From the NCBI GenBank assembly GCA_937876095.1, contig CALFIE010000004.1:17412-81411 (forward strand): a DNA stretch of 64,000 bases, in the 5' to 3' direction. The translations under genes were made by a program, and so were the position numbers. Every line of letters starts with the position of its first letter. The first letter of the stretch is position 1. The notes beneath the pieces are model-generated. The model was not told the DNA's origin. It did no database searches and saw only the letters and a list, made by a program, of their open reading frames with translations. Positions 54,454-62,888 of this stretch are shown here, one piece after another. This DNA is from an uncultured Flavobacteriales bacterium (GTDB lineage Bacteria; Bacteroidota; Bacteroidia; Flavobacteriales; Weeksellaceae).

Positions 54454-54990
54454 ATGGCATCACCACAACTCATAGAAAATTTAGAAAAAACAATTCTGAA
54501 CATTCCAGATTTCCCAATTCCTGGAATTCAGTTCAAAGACATTACCCCAATTTTTCAAAACCCTAAATTATATGAAGAGGTGATTGCAGATTTAGCTAAC
54601 TTTTCCCGAGGGAAAATAGATGCTGTTTGTGGTATAGAAAGTAGAGGATTTTTATTCGGAATTGCCATTGCTATTGCTTTAGAAGTCCCTTTTGTACTCA
54701 TCAGAAAATCAGGAAAATTACCCCCACCTTTCGTTTCAGAAAAGTACGATTTAGAGTATGGTTCTGCAGAAATAGAAATGCGAGAAGGACAAATAAAACC
54801 AGGACAAAGAGTTCTTATTCACGACGATTTGCTTGCAACAGGTGGTACAACACAAGCTGCTGCAAAATTGTTAGAAAAACAAGGTGCAAAAGTTTCTCAA
54901 TTCAGTTTCCTAATTGGTTTGAAAGATTTAAAAGGTAAAGAAAAACTCGATCCATTTCAAGCAGAAGTGTACGAAATTTTAACTTATTAA
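54454..54990 (+). CDS. apt: Adenine phosphoribosyltransferase
   Basis: Salvages adenine to AMP with PRPP. The 178-aa product has the family length, the substrate-binding FPIPGIQFKDITP near the N-terminus, CGIESRGFLFG, the flexible loop and the PRPP motif VLIHDDLLATGGTTQAA. It follows the lipoprotein gene by 2 bp. Confidence 0.96.
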   Translation: MASPQLIENLEKTILNIPDFPIPGIQFKDITPIFQNPKLYEEVIADLANFSRGKIDAVCGIESRGFLFGIAIAIALEVPFVLIRKSGKLPPPFVSEKYDLEYGSAEIEMREGQIKPGQRVLIHDDLLATGGTTQAAAKLLEKQGAKVSQFSFLIGLKDLKGKEKLDPFQAEVYEILTY

Positions 54991-55007
54991 TTATCATTAA
55001 TAAAAAG

Positions 55008-56024
55008 TTGAAAATACTTACGCCACTCTACAGAAGAATCCTGAATTTGGCAATTGCAATTGCCACATTTGTACTTTTTGGGACTTTTGGTTTAATGATT
55101 TCAGAAAACCTCAATTTTTTGGATGCAATTTGGTACAGCGTAATGACACTTACAACAGTAGGATACCAAGTTCCGAGTAATATTTCAGATGCTGGCAAAA
55201 TTATAACCCTATTCTTGATGCTTTTCGGAGTTGGTTCGGTTTTATACGGACTTACAGCAATGGCTCTGGAAGTTTTCAGCGGAAATTTTGCACAAGATTA
55301 TAAACAAAGAATCATCAACAGAAAAATGAAAAAACTACAAAACCACATTATCATTTGCGGCTTTGGTAGAAACGGAAGACAAGCCGCCCGAAAATTAATT
55401 TCTCACCACAAGAATTATGTGATTATTGATAAGAAAAGTCTAGAAAACCGCGATGACGAATTCGGGACTTCTGCAATTTTTATAGAAGGGAACGCTATAG
55501 AAGACGATATTCTAAAAAAAGCAGGCGTAGAAAATGCCTATGGTCTGATTGCAAGTTTACCATCAGATGCAGACAACCTATTCATAGTAATTTCTGCAAA
55601 AAAACTCAATCCCAACATAAAAATTGTGAGCCGTGCTTCTAACAGCAATACCGTAGAAAAACTAAAAACTGCTGGTGCAGAAAATGTAATTATGCCCGAC
55701 AAAATTGGTGGTGAACATATGGCTTCACTTTTGGTGACTCCCGATTTGGTAGAATTCATGGACAATATTGTACTAGAAGGCACCAAAAAAATAAATTTAT
55801 TAGAAATTCACACCAATTCTTTGAACCCCAATTTCATTGGTAAAACCATAGAAGATTTGAAAATTTTCCCAAAAACAGGCTGCAAAATTATTGGTTACAA
55901 AAATGAGGACGGTTCTTACAGCATCAATCCAGACGAAAGCAAAACCATACAAAAAAATTGCTGCATCATCATCCTTGGGAAACCAGAACAGATAGAAAAA
56001 TTACAACAATTTATCTACAACTAG
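55008..56024 (+). CDS. Potassium channel with RCK (TrkA-N) domain
   Basis: A 338-aa two-helix K+ channel with cytoplasmic RCK. TM1 (about 11-31) and TM2 (about 63-88) flank a pore helix and the filter TTVGYQ (T50-Q54), where the usual final glycine is replaced by glutamine. The RCK-N nucleotide motif is HIIICGFGRNGRQAARKL, and a TrkA-C domain follows (about 250-338). Start is the TTG at 55008, since the next methionine falls within TM1. Follows apt after 17 bp. Ion selectivity with this filter cannot be judged from sequence. Confidence 0.85.
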   Translation: MKILTPLYRRILNLAIAIATFVLFGTFGLMISENLNFLDAIWYSVMTLTTVGYQVPSNISDAGKIITLFLMLFGVGSVLYGLTAMALEVFSGNFAQDYKQRIINRKMKKLQNHIIICGFGRNGRQAARKLISHHKNYVIIDKKSLENRDDEFGTSAIFIEGNAIEDDILKKAGVENAYGLIASLPSDADNLFIVISAKKLNPNIKIVSRASNSNTVEKLKTAGAENVIMPDKIGGEHMASLLVTPDLVEFMDNIVLEGTKKINLLEIHTNSLNPNFIGKTIEDLKIFPKTGCKIIGYKNEDGSYSINPDESKTIQKNCCIIILGKPEQIEKLQQFIYN

Positions 56025-56054
56025 TGATTAAGTTACAAGATTAGCAACTATAAT

Positions 56055-56085
56055 TTTGTAAATCGTTCAGAAACAATTAAATTTG
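56055..56085 (+). promoter_or_regulatory. Consensus promoter before the TPR protein gene
   Basis: TTTG and TAAATTTG are separated by exactly 19 bases, the textbook Bacteroidota sigma-ABfr arrangement, followed by C and a 19-base leader to the ATG at 56105. Confidence 0.75.
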
Positions 56086-56104
56086 CACTTCAATTTTTAA
56101 TCTA

Positions 56105-56815
56105 ATGACAAAAGATACACATCACAACAACAAAAAAGAACTAGAAGGCAAAGAAACGGTAGAAGTTTTCAAAGATTTGGATAAAGGTGCTCTAGACACC
56201 GAAAGATTCATTGAGAAACACTCCAAAACCTTGATTATGGTTTTCTCTGCTATGGTTTTAGCAGTTTTGGGATATTTCGCATACCAGCAATTTATTGTAA
56301 CTCCAAAAAACGAAGAAGCAACTAAGTCTTATTTAGCAGCACAAAAAAATCTTTCCGAAGGAAAAGATGATTTGGCTCTAGGTGGAAAATCGGCTGCAAA
56401 TCCTGGGTTTTTAGGAACTCACAAAGATTTCTCTGGTACTGCAGTTGGTAAATTGTCTGCTTATAATGCAGGTCTTTTGAAATTTAAAGAAGGTAAATAC
56501 CAGGAATCTTACGATTTGTTAGACAAATTTTCATCGGATAACAAAATTTTGATGGCGCTTAAATACGGAGCAATGGCAGATTGCAAATCGAACCTCAACA
56601 AAAGTGATGATGCACTTTCGCTTTTAGACAAAGCAACTTCTGCATCAGATGATCCTTATACTTCGTATTATTTCACCAGAAAAGCAGGAATTTTAGCATT
56701 AGCATTGAAGAAAAATGCAGATGCCAAAAAATATTTTTCTGCTATTGCAGATAAATACCAAGATTACGACAACGGAATGTCAGATTCTTATATAGAATTA
56801 ACCAAATATTACTAA
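56105..56815 (+). CDS. TPR-like membrane protein (YfgM-type)
   Basis: A 236-aa protein with a charged cytoplasmic N-terminus, one membrane helix (about residues 43-60, LIMVFSAMVLAVLGYFAYQ) and an extracytoplasmic TPR-like domain (LSAYNAGLLKFKEGKYQESY, LMALKYGAMADCKSNLNKSD, YFTRKAGILALALKKNADAK). Topology and size resemble YfgM of E. coli, which assists protein secretion, but similarity is loose. It is 2 bp before ribH, as in many flavobacteria, with no evident functional link. Confidence 0.82.
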   Translation: MTKDTHHNNKKELEGKETVEVFKDLDKGALDTERFIEKHSKTLIMVFSAMVLAVLGYFAYQQFIVTPKNEEATKSYLAAQKNLSEGKDDLALGGKSAANPGFLGTHKDFSGTAVGKLSAYNAGLLKFKEGKYQESYDLLDKFSSDNKILMALKYGAMADCKSNLNKSDDALSLLDKATSASDDPYTSYYFTRKAGILALALKKNADAKKYFSAIADKYQDYDNGMSDSYIELTKYY

Positions 56816-56817
56816 AA

Positions 56818-57336
56818 ATGGCCACCGTAAATCTTTCGGATTACAAGCCTCTACATATTGCAAATGCCGATGAATTCAACATCGGCATTGTGTTTTCTGA
56901 GTGGAATGATTTTGTAACACATAACTTAAGAGATGCGTGCATCCAAATTTTAGAAAAAGAAGGTGTAAAGTCTGAAAACATCAAAATCTACCAAGTTCCA
57001 GGTGCATTTGAACTCAATTTTGCAGCAATGCAACTATGCAAAAGCAAAAATTTTGATGCAGTAATTGCAATTGGTTGTGTAATTCGTGGCGAAACACCTC
57101 ATTTTGACTATGTTTGTTCTGCAGTTGCACAAGGAATTAAAGATTGCAATATTTTGACCGATATTCCTACCATTTTTTGTCTTTTGACCGATGATAACAA
57201 AGAACAATCCATCGCAAGAAGTGGCGGAAATTTGGGTAACAAAGGTGTAGAAGCTGCAGTTACTGCATTGCAAATGATAGATTTCAAAAGAAACTTGAGC
57301 AAAAAACCAAGTACCAATATTGGTTTCGGGAAATGA
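56818..57336 (+). CDS. ribH: 6,7-dimethyl-8-ribityllumazine synthase
   Basis: Condenses the ribityl-aminouracil with dihydroxybutanone phosphate, the penultimate step in riboflavin synthesis. The 172-aa product has the family motifs FNIGIVFSEWNDFVTHNL, VPGAFELNFAA, GCVIRGETPHFDYV (catalytic histidine) and CNILTDIPTIFCLLT. The partner riboflavin genes are not nearby. A weak hairpin lies after the stop. Confidence 0.96.
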   Translation: MATVNLSDYKPLHIANADEFNIGIVFSEWNDFVTHNLRDACIQILEKEGVKSENIKIYQVPGAFELNFAAMQLCKSKNFDAVIAIGCVIRGETPHFDYVCSAVAQGIKDCNILTDIPTIFCLLTDDNKEQSIARSGGNLGNKGVEAAVTALQMIDFKRNLSKKPSTNIGFGK

Positions 57337-57344
57337 TAAAAATG

Positions 57345-57370
57345 TCAAAAATTTTGAGAATTTTTGATTT
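57345..57370 (+). terminator. Possible terminator after ribH
   Basis: TCAAAAATT and AATTTTTGA form a 9-bp AT-rich stem with a 5-base loop. It may be a weak terminator. Confidence 0.4.
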
Positions 57371-57458
57371 CAAGTAATGGTTTTTTGAATTAATGAGCAT
57401 TCGATTTGTTAGATTTTTTGGTAATTGATTTTTTAGCATCATCATTAATAATAAAAAA

Positions 57459-58331
57459 ATGCAAACAAAAAATAACACCACAGATTTGAAAATAAACGAC
57501 CAATGGAACCAATTGGTCTCTTCAAATTTTGCCAAAGTCAAAAGTTCTTTGCTGCTGATTCCGATGTTTCTTTTGTTGGCTACTTTTCTTTTTTTGTACA
57601 GTCAAAATGCTTTATCTACTGACAAATACATAGAAATTCAGAAAGATTGCTTCTTTTTTCTGAACGCAAAACTCTCACAATTTCCTCAACTTGCTTACAA
57701 TTTAATTCAATTTGGAGATGCTATCATTTTTTTGTCGTTGTTGAGTATTTTTATATTATATGTTCCTAAATTGTGGGAAGCATTGCTATCTGCATCTTTG
57801 ATTTCGGCGCTTTTTTCAAATATTTTAAAAAGTTTTTTTGCCATACCAAGACCTGCAGCAATTTTTGATCATTCAAGTTTTGTAATTATCGGGAAAGTTT
57901 TGGCAGGACACAACAGTTTACCTTCTGGTCATTCGATTACAGCTTTTACCATTATCACTGTTTTGATGTACGGATTTATGCCCAAAAAACTGAACAACAG
58001 AATACTTTGGGTTTACGGAATGATGCTTCTTGCACTACTTTTGGCTTTTACCAGAGTTGCAGTAGGTGCACATTATCCTTTAGATGTAATAATTGGTGGA
58101 ATTATTGGCTACATTTCTGGACTTCTTGGTATTTTCATCGGCCGAAAATACAACATTTGGTCTTGGATTAGCAATAGAAAATTCTACCCTGTTTTTATGG
58201 TGGTATTTTTGGTAGCTGGTATTTTAATCATCAACAGAATCACCAAAGAAAATCTGCTGATTTATTACTTTTCATTGATTTGCTTATTGTTTTCGCTGTA
58301 CAAAATAATTACCATTTATGTTAAAAAATAA
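57459..58331 (+). CDS. PAP2 family phosphatase, probable lipid A phosphatase
   Basis: A 290-aa membrane phosphatase with six or so helices and the three PAP2 motifs: KSFFAIPRP (K124-P132), PSGH (about 155-158) and RVAVGAHYPLD (R199, H205, D209). The N-terminus is cytoplasmic. Its overlap of 14 bp with a phosphoethanolamine transferase gene points to lipid A 1- or 4'-phosphate removal ahead of ethanolamine addition, as in LpxE/LpxF plus EptA pairs. Undecaprenyl or other lipid phosphates cannot be excluded. Confidence 0.85.
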   Translation: MQTKNNTTDLKINDQWNQLVSSNFAKVKSSLLLIPMFLLLATFLFLYSQNALSTDKYIEIQKDCFFFLNAKLSQFPQLAYNLIQFGDAIIFLSLLSIFILYVPKLWEALLSASLISALFSNILKSFFAIPRPAAIFDHSSFVIIGKVLAGHNSLPSGHSITAFTIITVLMYGFMPKKLNNRILWVYGMMLLALLLAFTRVAVGAHYPLDVIIGGIIGYISGLLGIFIGRKYNIWSWISNRKFYPVFMVVFLVAGILIINRITKENLLIYYFSLICLLFSLYKIITIYVKK

Positions 58332-59838
58332 TATCAAAATCATTCATTTTGCGCTTATCTTGAGTGTTCTTAATTTTTTATTTTTTCATTTGCCTTTTTT
58401 CAAATTTGTCTTTCAAAATATAGATTATAGAAGTTTTAATGGGGTTCTATTGGTCATAAGCTTGGTAATTTTAATGGTAATTGCCAATGCATTTGCTTTT
58501 TATCTTTTTCTGTACATTTCACGTTACCTTGGTAAATTTTTGTTGGTAATTACCTTTATTATCAGTTCCATTTCAATGTATTTTATCAATTCGTACAGTG
58601 TAATTATAGATGAAAGTATGATTGGCAACGTTCTCAATACCAATTATTCGGAATCGAGTAGTTTTTTCTCTTTTAAATTAGTGCTTTATGTGCTATTTTT
58701 CGGGATTTTACCGAGTATTTACATCATTAGAGCAAAAATAATACGTGTTACATTCAAAAAATTTATTACTACCATTTCACTTACGCTGGTATTTATGTTG
58801 GTGATGGTTTTTGCCAATGCAAGCAATTGGTTGTGGATTGATAAAAATTCTAAAACTTTGGGCGGATTGGCAATGCCTTGGTCTTATTCGGTGAATCTTT
58901 CTTTGTACTACATACATCAAAACCAAAGAAATGCAACCGAAACATTGTTACCAAATGCGACGATAAAAGACAACCAAAAATCGGTAATAGTTTTGGTCAT
59001 CGGTGAATCTGCCAGAAAACAAAATTTTTCTTTGTATGGTTACCCAAAAAACACCAATCCGTTGCTTTCAAAAATTTCAAATGTGTATCATTTTGATGCA
59101 ACTTCGTGTGCAACCTACACTACTGCAGGTGTAAAAGGTATTTTATCTTACCAGAATTCTGATGAACTCACCGAAATTTTGCCCAATTATTTGCACCGAA
59201 ATGACGTAGAAGTAATTTGGAGAACCTCCAATACAGGAGAACCTCCTATTCATATCAAAAATTATGAAAACCGAGAAACTCTGATGCCAAATTGCAAAGG
59301 CGACGGTTGTAATTATGATGAAATTTTACTTTCTGGCCTGAAAGAAGAAATTTTGGCAAGCAAAAAAAATAAAATTTTGGTGGTTTTGCACACCAGTACG
59401 AGTCACGGACCAACTTATAGCAAGAAGTATCCCGCTCAATTTGAGGTGTTCAAACCCGTTTGCAACAGTGTAGAATTGGGAAAATGTTCACAAACAGAAC
59501 TCATCAATGCATACGACAACACGATTGTGTACACCGATTATATTTTAGCAAAATTGATTGGTGATTTGCAACAACTGAACGACTATCACAGTGCAATGAT
59601 TTTTGTTTCGGACCACGGTGAATCTTTGGGTGAAAAAAACCTGTATATGCACGGATTGCCTTTGAGTATTGCTCCGAAAGAACAATTTGAAATTCCGTTT
59701 ATAGTTTGGACATCCGAAAATTCTAAACAAATGAAACCAAATACCATATTGACTCAGTTCAATGTATTTCACAGTGTTCTGAATTTCTTGAATATCCAAA
59801 GTCCGATTTATGATGAGAAAATGAATATTTTTAAGTAA
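58318..59838 (+). CDS. Phosphoethanolamine transferase, EptA-like
   Basis: A 506-aa enzyme with five N-terminal membrane helices and a periplasmic sulfatase-fold domain, transferring phosphoethanolamine to lipid A or another glycan. Active-site marks are VLVIGESARKQNFSLYGY (metal glutamate about E230), the nucleophile threonine in TSCATYTTAG (about T268, C+4 as in EptA), HTSTSHGP and VSDHGESLGEKNLYMHG. Paired with the PAP2 phosphatase by an overlap. Such enzymes reduce binding of cationic peptides, including polymyxin, but expression control here is unknown. Confidence 0.88.
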   Translation: MLKNNIKIIHFALILSVLNFLFFHLPFFKFVFQNIDYRSFNGVLLVISLVILMVIANAFAFYLFLYISRYLGKFLLVITFIISSISMYFINSYSVIIDESMIGNVLNTNYSESSSFFSFKLVLYVLFFGILPSIYIIRAKIIRVTFKKFITTISLTLVFMLVMVFANASNWLWIDKNSKTLGGLAMPWSYSVNLSLYYIHQNQRNATETLLPNATIKDNQKSVIVLVIGESARKQNFSLYGYPKNTNPLLSKISNVYHFDATSCATYTTAGVKGILSYQNSDELTEILPNYLHRNDVEVIWRTSNTGEPPIHIKNYENRETLMPNCKGDGCNYDEILLSGLKEEILASKKNKILVVLHTSTSHGPTYSKKYPAQFEVFKPVCNSVELGKCSQTELINAYDNTIVYTDYILAKLIGDLQQLNDYHSAMIFVSDHGESLGEKNLYMHGLPLSIAPKEQFEIPFIVWTSENSKQMKPNTILTQFNVFHSVLNFLNIQSPIYDEKMNIFK

Positions 59839-59941
59839 TATTTAAAAATTCTGCAAATTCTAAAAAACAAAAATATTTATTCTCTTACTTCTATCTGTTT
59901 TTTGTAATTTTATCACCTATAAATTTTTTAATACCATTATT

Positions 59942-60793
59942 ATGAGATGGACAGAAGAAAGAAGCACCAATGTAGATGACCGACGTGGAATTGGAGGTGG
60001 CGGTTTGCTTTTTGGTGGCGGACTCGGCACATTGATTATTGCTGCAATTGTATTTTTTTTAGGAGGTGATCCTTCATCTATATTAATGTCTGGAATGGGA
60101 AGTTCTCAGCAAACAGAACAGCGTGATCTAACTCCACAAGAACTCAAGGTGAGAGAATTCGTGAGTATGATTGCTGGTCAAAACGAACATACTTGGACCA
60201 AAATTTTTGCAGACAACGGAATGCAATACCGCCCTGCAAAAGTGGTGATGTTCGAGAGTGTAACTCAGTCTGGTTGCGGAACGGCACAATCTTCTATGGG
60301 ACCATTCTATTGTCCTGCAGACGAAACTGTTTATATGGATATGAGTTTTTTCAAAGAATTAGAAGGTCGATTTGGCGCAAAAGTTTCTGATTTTACAATT
60401 GCTTATGTGATGTCACACGAAATGGGACATCACGTGCAAACATTGCTAGGAACCACACAAAAAGTAGATGCGCTGCGTGAAAGCGGAAGATATTCTGAAG
60501 AAGAACTAAACCGTGTTTCTGTAGCAACCGAATTGCAAGCCGATTTCTATGCAGGAGTTTGGGCAAGACAAACCGACAACAGAGCAAAAATTTTAGAACC
60601 TGGTGATATAGAAAGTGCCATTTCTGCTGCAGAAGCAGTTGGAGATGATAACATCCAACGTAGAACTCAAGGTTATGTAAACCAAGAAGGTTTCACACAC
60701 GGTACTTCTGCGCAACGCAAAGAGTGGTTTATGAAAGGCTATAATACGGGCGACATAAGACAAGGAGACACCTTTAATCAATTGTTGAGATAA
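59942..60793 (+). CDS. Neutral zinc metallopeptidase, YpfJ family
   Basis: A 283-aa protein with the classic YpfJ start MRWTEERSTNVDDRRG, a glycine-rich run, a membrane anchor at about 28-41 and the zinc motif HEMGH (H159, H163) in YVMSHEMGHHVQTLLG, with the acidic ligand in ATELQADFYAGVWA. Its physiological substrate is unknown. Single gene, convergent with the flavoprotein at 60803 (9 bp between the stop codons). Confidence 0.92.
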   Translation: MRWTEERSTNVDDRRGIGGGGLLFGGGLGTLIIAAIVFFLGGDPSSILMSGMGSSQQTEQRDLTPQELKVREFVSMIAGQNEHTWTKIFADNGMQYRPAKVVMFESVTQSGCGTAQSSMGPFYCPADETVYMDMSFFKELEGRFGAKVSDFTIAYVMSHEMGHHVQTLLGTTQKVDALRESGRYSEEELNRVSVATELQADFYAGVWARQTDNRAKILEPGDIESAISAAEAVGDDNIQRRTQGYVNQEGFTHGTSAQRKEWFMKGYNTGDIRQGDTFNQLLR

Positions 60794-60802
60794 ATTTTTG
60801 GT

Positions 60803-62014
60803 CTATTTTGCGTTCAAATCTTGAGCAATCAGCCAAGCCTCGCTCCAACATGCTTGGAAGTTGAAGCCTCCGGTTATTGCATCTATATTGAGAACTTCGC
60901 CTGCAATGTAAAAATTTTGTAAATTTTTTGCTTGCATCGTTTTGAAGTTGATTTCCTTCAAGTCTACTCCACCTGCAGTTACAAATTCGTCTTTGTTGGT
61001 GGATTTTCCCGTAACTTTCATTGGGTTTTTACACAGTAATTCGGTGATTTTTTGTAATTCTTTACTGGTAATGTGTGATATGTTTTTTTCTACGTCTATA
61101 TTTGCCAACCACAAAATTCGGTGCCAAAAACGAGTGGTAATTTCAAAAATTTTGGCATTTCCAATGGTTTTTTTAGGGTTTTCTTGTCGATAATTTTTAA
61201 AAATTTCTTCGGTTTCTCTTTCGTCTATTCCTAAAAAATTCACTACAATTTCAAACTGATAGTTCAAGGCAGCTAAAGTTCTGGCTTCCCAAGCAGAAAT
61301 TTTGAGAATTGCTGGTCCAGAAAGTCCCCAATGTGTGATGAGTAAAGATCCGATTTCTTCGGTTTTCAATTTTGGAATGGAAATATCAGCATTCGAAAAA
61401 CTAGTCCCCATCAAATCTTGCAACAACTCATTTTTGATATTAAAGGTGAATAATGACGGAACCAAATCGATGATTTTTAAACCAAGATTTTCTAAAATTT
61501 TCAAGGATTTTGGAGAACTTCCTGTGGTGAAAACCACAAAATCGGTGTGGATTTTTTCATTTTTGGTTGTAATTTGATAGCCATTTTCAAATGGTTGAAT
61601 ATCTAAAACCACTGATTGTGTTTTAGTTTCAAAATTTTTATCTCTGATTTCTTTCAAAAAACAATCGATGATGGATTGCGATGAGTTGCTTTCTGGGAAA
61701 ATACGGTTGTCATCCTCTATTTTGAGTGGAACATTCCTAGTTTGGAACCAATCCATAATATCTGCAGGTTGAAATTTGCTAAAAACACTCAGGAGTTCTT
61801 TATTTCCTCGTGGATAAAATTTCACCAAATCTTTGGGATCAAAACAAGCGTGGGAAACGTTGCATCTTCCTCCACCAGAAATTTTTACTTTTTGTAACAC
61901 CTCTTGGTTTTGTTCTAGAATTACGACGTCAAAGTTGGTTTCATCGAGATTTGCTGCGCAAAAAAATCCTGCAGCTCCTCCTCCAATGATGGTTATTTTT
62001 TGTTTTTCTTTCAT
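60803..62014 (-). CDS. NAD(P)/FAD-dependent oxidoreductase, HI0933/BaiN type
   Basis: A 403-aa flavoprotein with the dinucleotide motif ITIIGGGAAGFFCAANL (residues 7-23), the family signature KVKISGGGRCNVSHACFDP and a C-terminal FAD motif FYIAGEVLNIDAITGGFNFQ. The family includes BaiN bile-acid reductase and many proteins of unknown substrate, so its reaction is not assigned. A -7-like TATTTTTG (62087-62094, minus) lies upstream. Confidence 0.9.
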   Translation of the reverse strand: MKEKQKITIIGGGAAGFFCAANLDETNFDVVILEQNQEVLQKVKISGGGRCNVSHACFDPKDLVKFYPRGNKELLSVFSKFQPADIMDWFQTRNVPLKIEDDNRIFPESNSSQSIIDCFLKEIRDKNFETKTQSVVLDIQPFENGYQITTKNEKIHTDFVVFTTGSSPKSLKILENLGLKIIDLVPSLFTFNIKNELLQDLMGTSFSNADISIPKLKTEEIGSLLITHWGLSGPAILKISAWEARTLAALNYQFEIVVNFLGIDERETEEIFKNYRQENPKKTIGNAKIFEITTRFWHRILWLANIDVEKNISHITSKELQKITELLCKNPMKVTGKSTNKDEFVTAGGVDLKEINFKTMQAKNLQNFYIAGEVLNIDAITGGFNFQACWSEAWLIAQDLNAK

Positions 62015-62121
62015 TAATAAATTTTAACTAATGCAAAATGATACTCTGTCTTTTGTTAAGCAAACAAAAGTCCGCTCCTACCGATGCAAAAATACAATTT
62101 TTTAAACCCGTGATTATTGTC

Positions 62122-62129
62122 TATTTTTG
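62122..62129 (+). promoter_or_regulatory. -7 element (TATTTTTG) before the thioesterase-thiL genes
   Basis: A TAnnTTTG match. Transcription from here would carry the whole structured element as a leader of about 170 bases. No -33 box was identified. Confidence 0.35.
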
Positions 62130-62163
62130 TTTCTTGAAAAAATTGGGTTTTGATAACCAAATA

Positions 62164-62294
62164 GCGCCCCGACTTGAGCGGAGCTCTTTTTATTTTTTTT
62201 GGTTGGAAAACCCTTTCAGAGTTTGAAACTCTGAAAGGGTTGTGCGTTTGAAAAAAAATAAAAAAGCGGGAGCGGAAGGCGGAAATTTGGCGCC
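62164..62294 (+). repeat. Flavo-1-like structured element with a nested palindrome
   Basis: Closing arms GCGCC (62164-62168) and GGCGC (62289-62293) enclose CCCCGACTTGAGCGGAGC on the left and GCGGGAGCGGAAGGCGG on the right, then an AT stem in which TTTTTATTTTTTTT (about 62187-62200) pairs with AAAAAAAATAAAAA (62251-62264). The apical loop holds the 33-bp palindrome. Block order resembles the Flavo-1 RNA motif from memory. It ends 15 bases before the thioesterase ATG. Confidence 0.6.
62209..62241. repeat. 33-bp perfect palindrome, copy 2
   Basis: Sixteen paired bases around one central base, the same length and core as the copy at 4802-4834. The two copies differ at stem positions 4 and 12, each compensated in the partner arm, which preserves pairing. 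Nested in the loop of the larger element. Confidence 0.85.
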
Positions 62295-62309
62295 ATAAAA
62301 AATAAAAAT

Positions 62310-62804
62310 ATGATATATTACCATAAATTTGAAGTTCGCTGGAGCGATATAGATGCGAACCGACACCTTGCTAATTCAACCTATGTCGAATATTGCGCGC
62401 AAACCAGAATGGCGTTTATGACCAAACATAAAATGGGAGTTTCTCAACTAAACAGATGGGGAATTGGACCTGTGATTTTGCATGAAAGATATTCGTTTTT
62501 CAAGGAAATTTACGCGGACCAAAATGTGGTGGTAAGTTTGGAAATTTCTGGAAGTTCTGAAGACGCGAGTATTTACCAATTTACTCACAAATTTTATTTA
62601 CCAGACGGAACGCACTGCGCAACTGCCGAAGCAACTGGAGTTTGGATTGATATGATGCTCAGAAAAACCACCAATCCTCCTGATGATATTGTAGAAGTGA
62701 TGAAAGATTTTAAAGGAGAAAATGCGAAGTTGCTTTCGCGAGAAGACATCAAAGCGTTGCTTTTTCGACCAGAGAATGTTGATTCAAATTTGTTTGAATT
62801 TTAA
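62310..62804 (+). CDS. Acyl-CoA thioesterase, 4HBT hotdog fold
   Basis: A 164-aa hotdog-fold thioesterase of the 4HBT/YbgC-like group. The N-terminal FEVRWSDIDANRHLANSTYVEY carries the conserved aspartate and histidine/asparagine of the catalytic region (WSDIDANRHLANS corresponds to the family's D-x-x-x-H-x-N pattern). FSFFKEIYADQNVVVSLE-like strands follow. Its substrate is unknown. 84 bp before thiL on the same strand, downstream of the structured leader. Confidence 0.87.
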   Translation: MIYYHKFEVRWSDIDANRHLANSTYVEYCAQTRMAFMTKHKMGVSQLNRWGIGPVILHERYSFFKEIYADQNVVVSLEISGSSEDASIYQFTHKFYLPDGTHCATAEATGVWIDMMLRKTTNPPDDIVEVMKDFKGENAKLLSREDIKALLFRPENVDSNLFEF

Positions 62805-62888
62805 AAAATAAAATTAAAAGAAAGAAGACACAAACAAAAATCTAATGGATTTATCTTTTGCCTTTTTTCTTGTTTCTTATATAGAGTT

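Larger units (their letters stand above)
62015..62309. other. Divergent intergenic region with a structured element
   Basis: Between the flavoprotein and thioesterase genes. It contains -7-like boxes facing both ways (minus 62087-62094; plus TATTTTTG 62122-62129), a small hairpin (62050-62070), and the nested repeat element 62164-62294 that would form most of the leader of the plus-strand transcript. Confidence 0.6.

Noticed and set aside
57313..57324. ACCAATATTGGT palindrome in the ribH end
   Set aside because: Lies within conserved coding sequence and is short enough to occur by chance.
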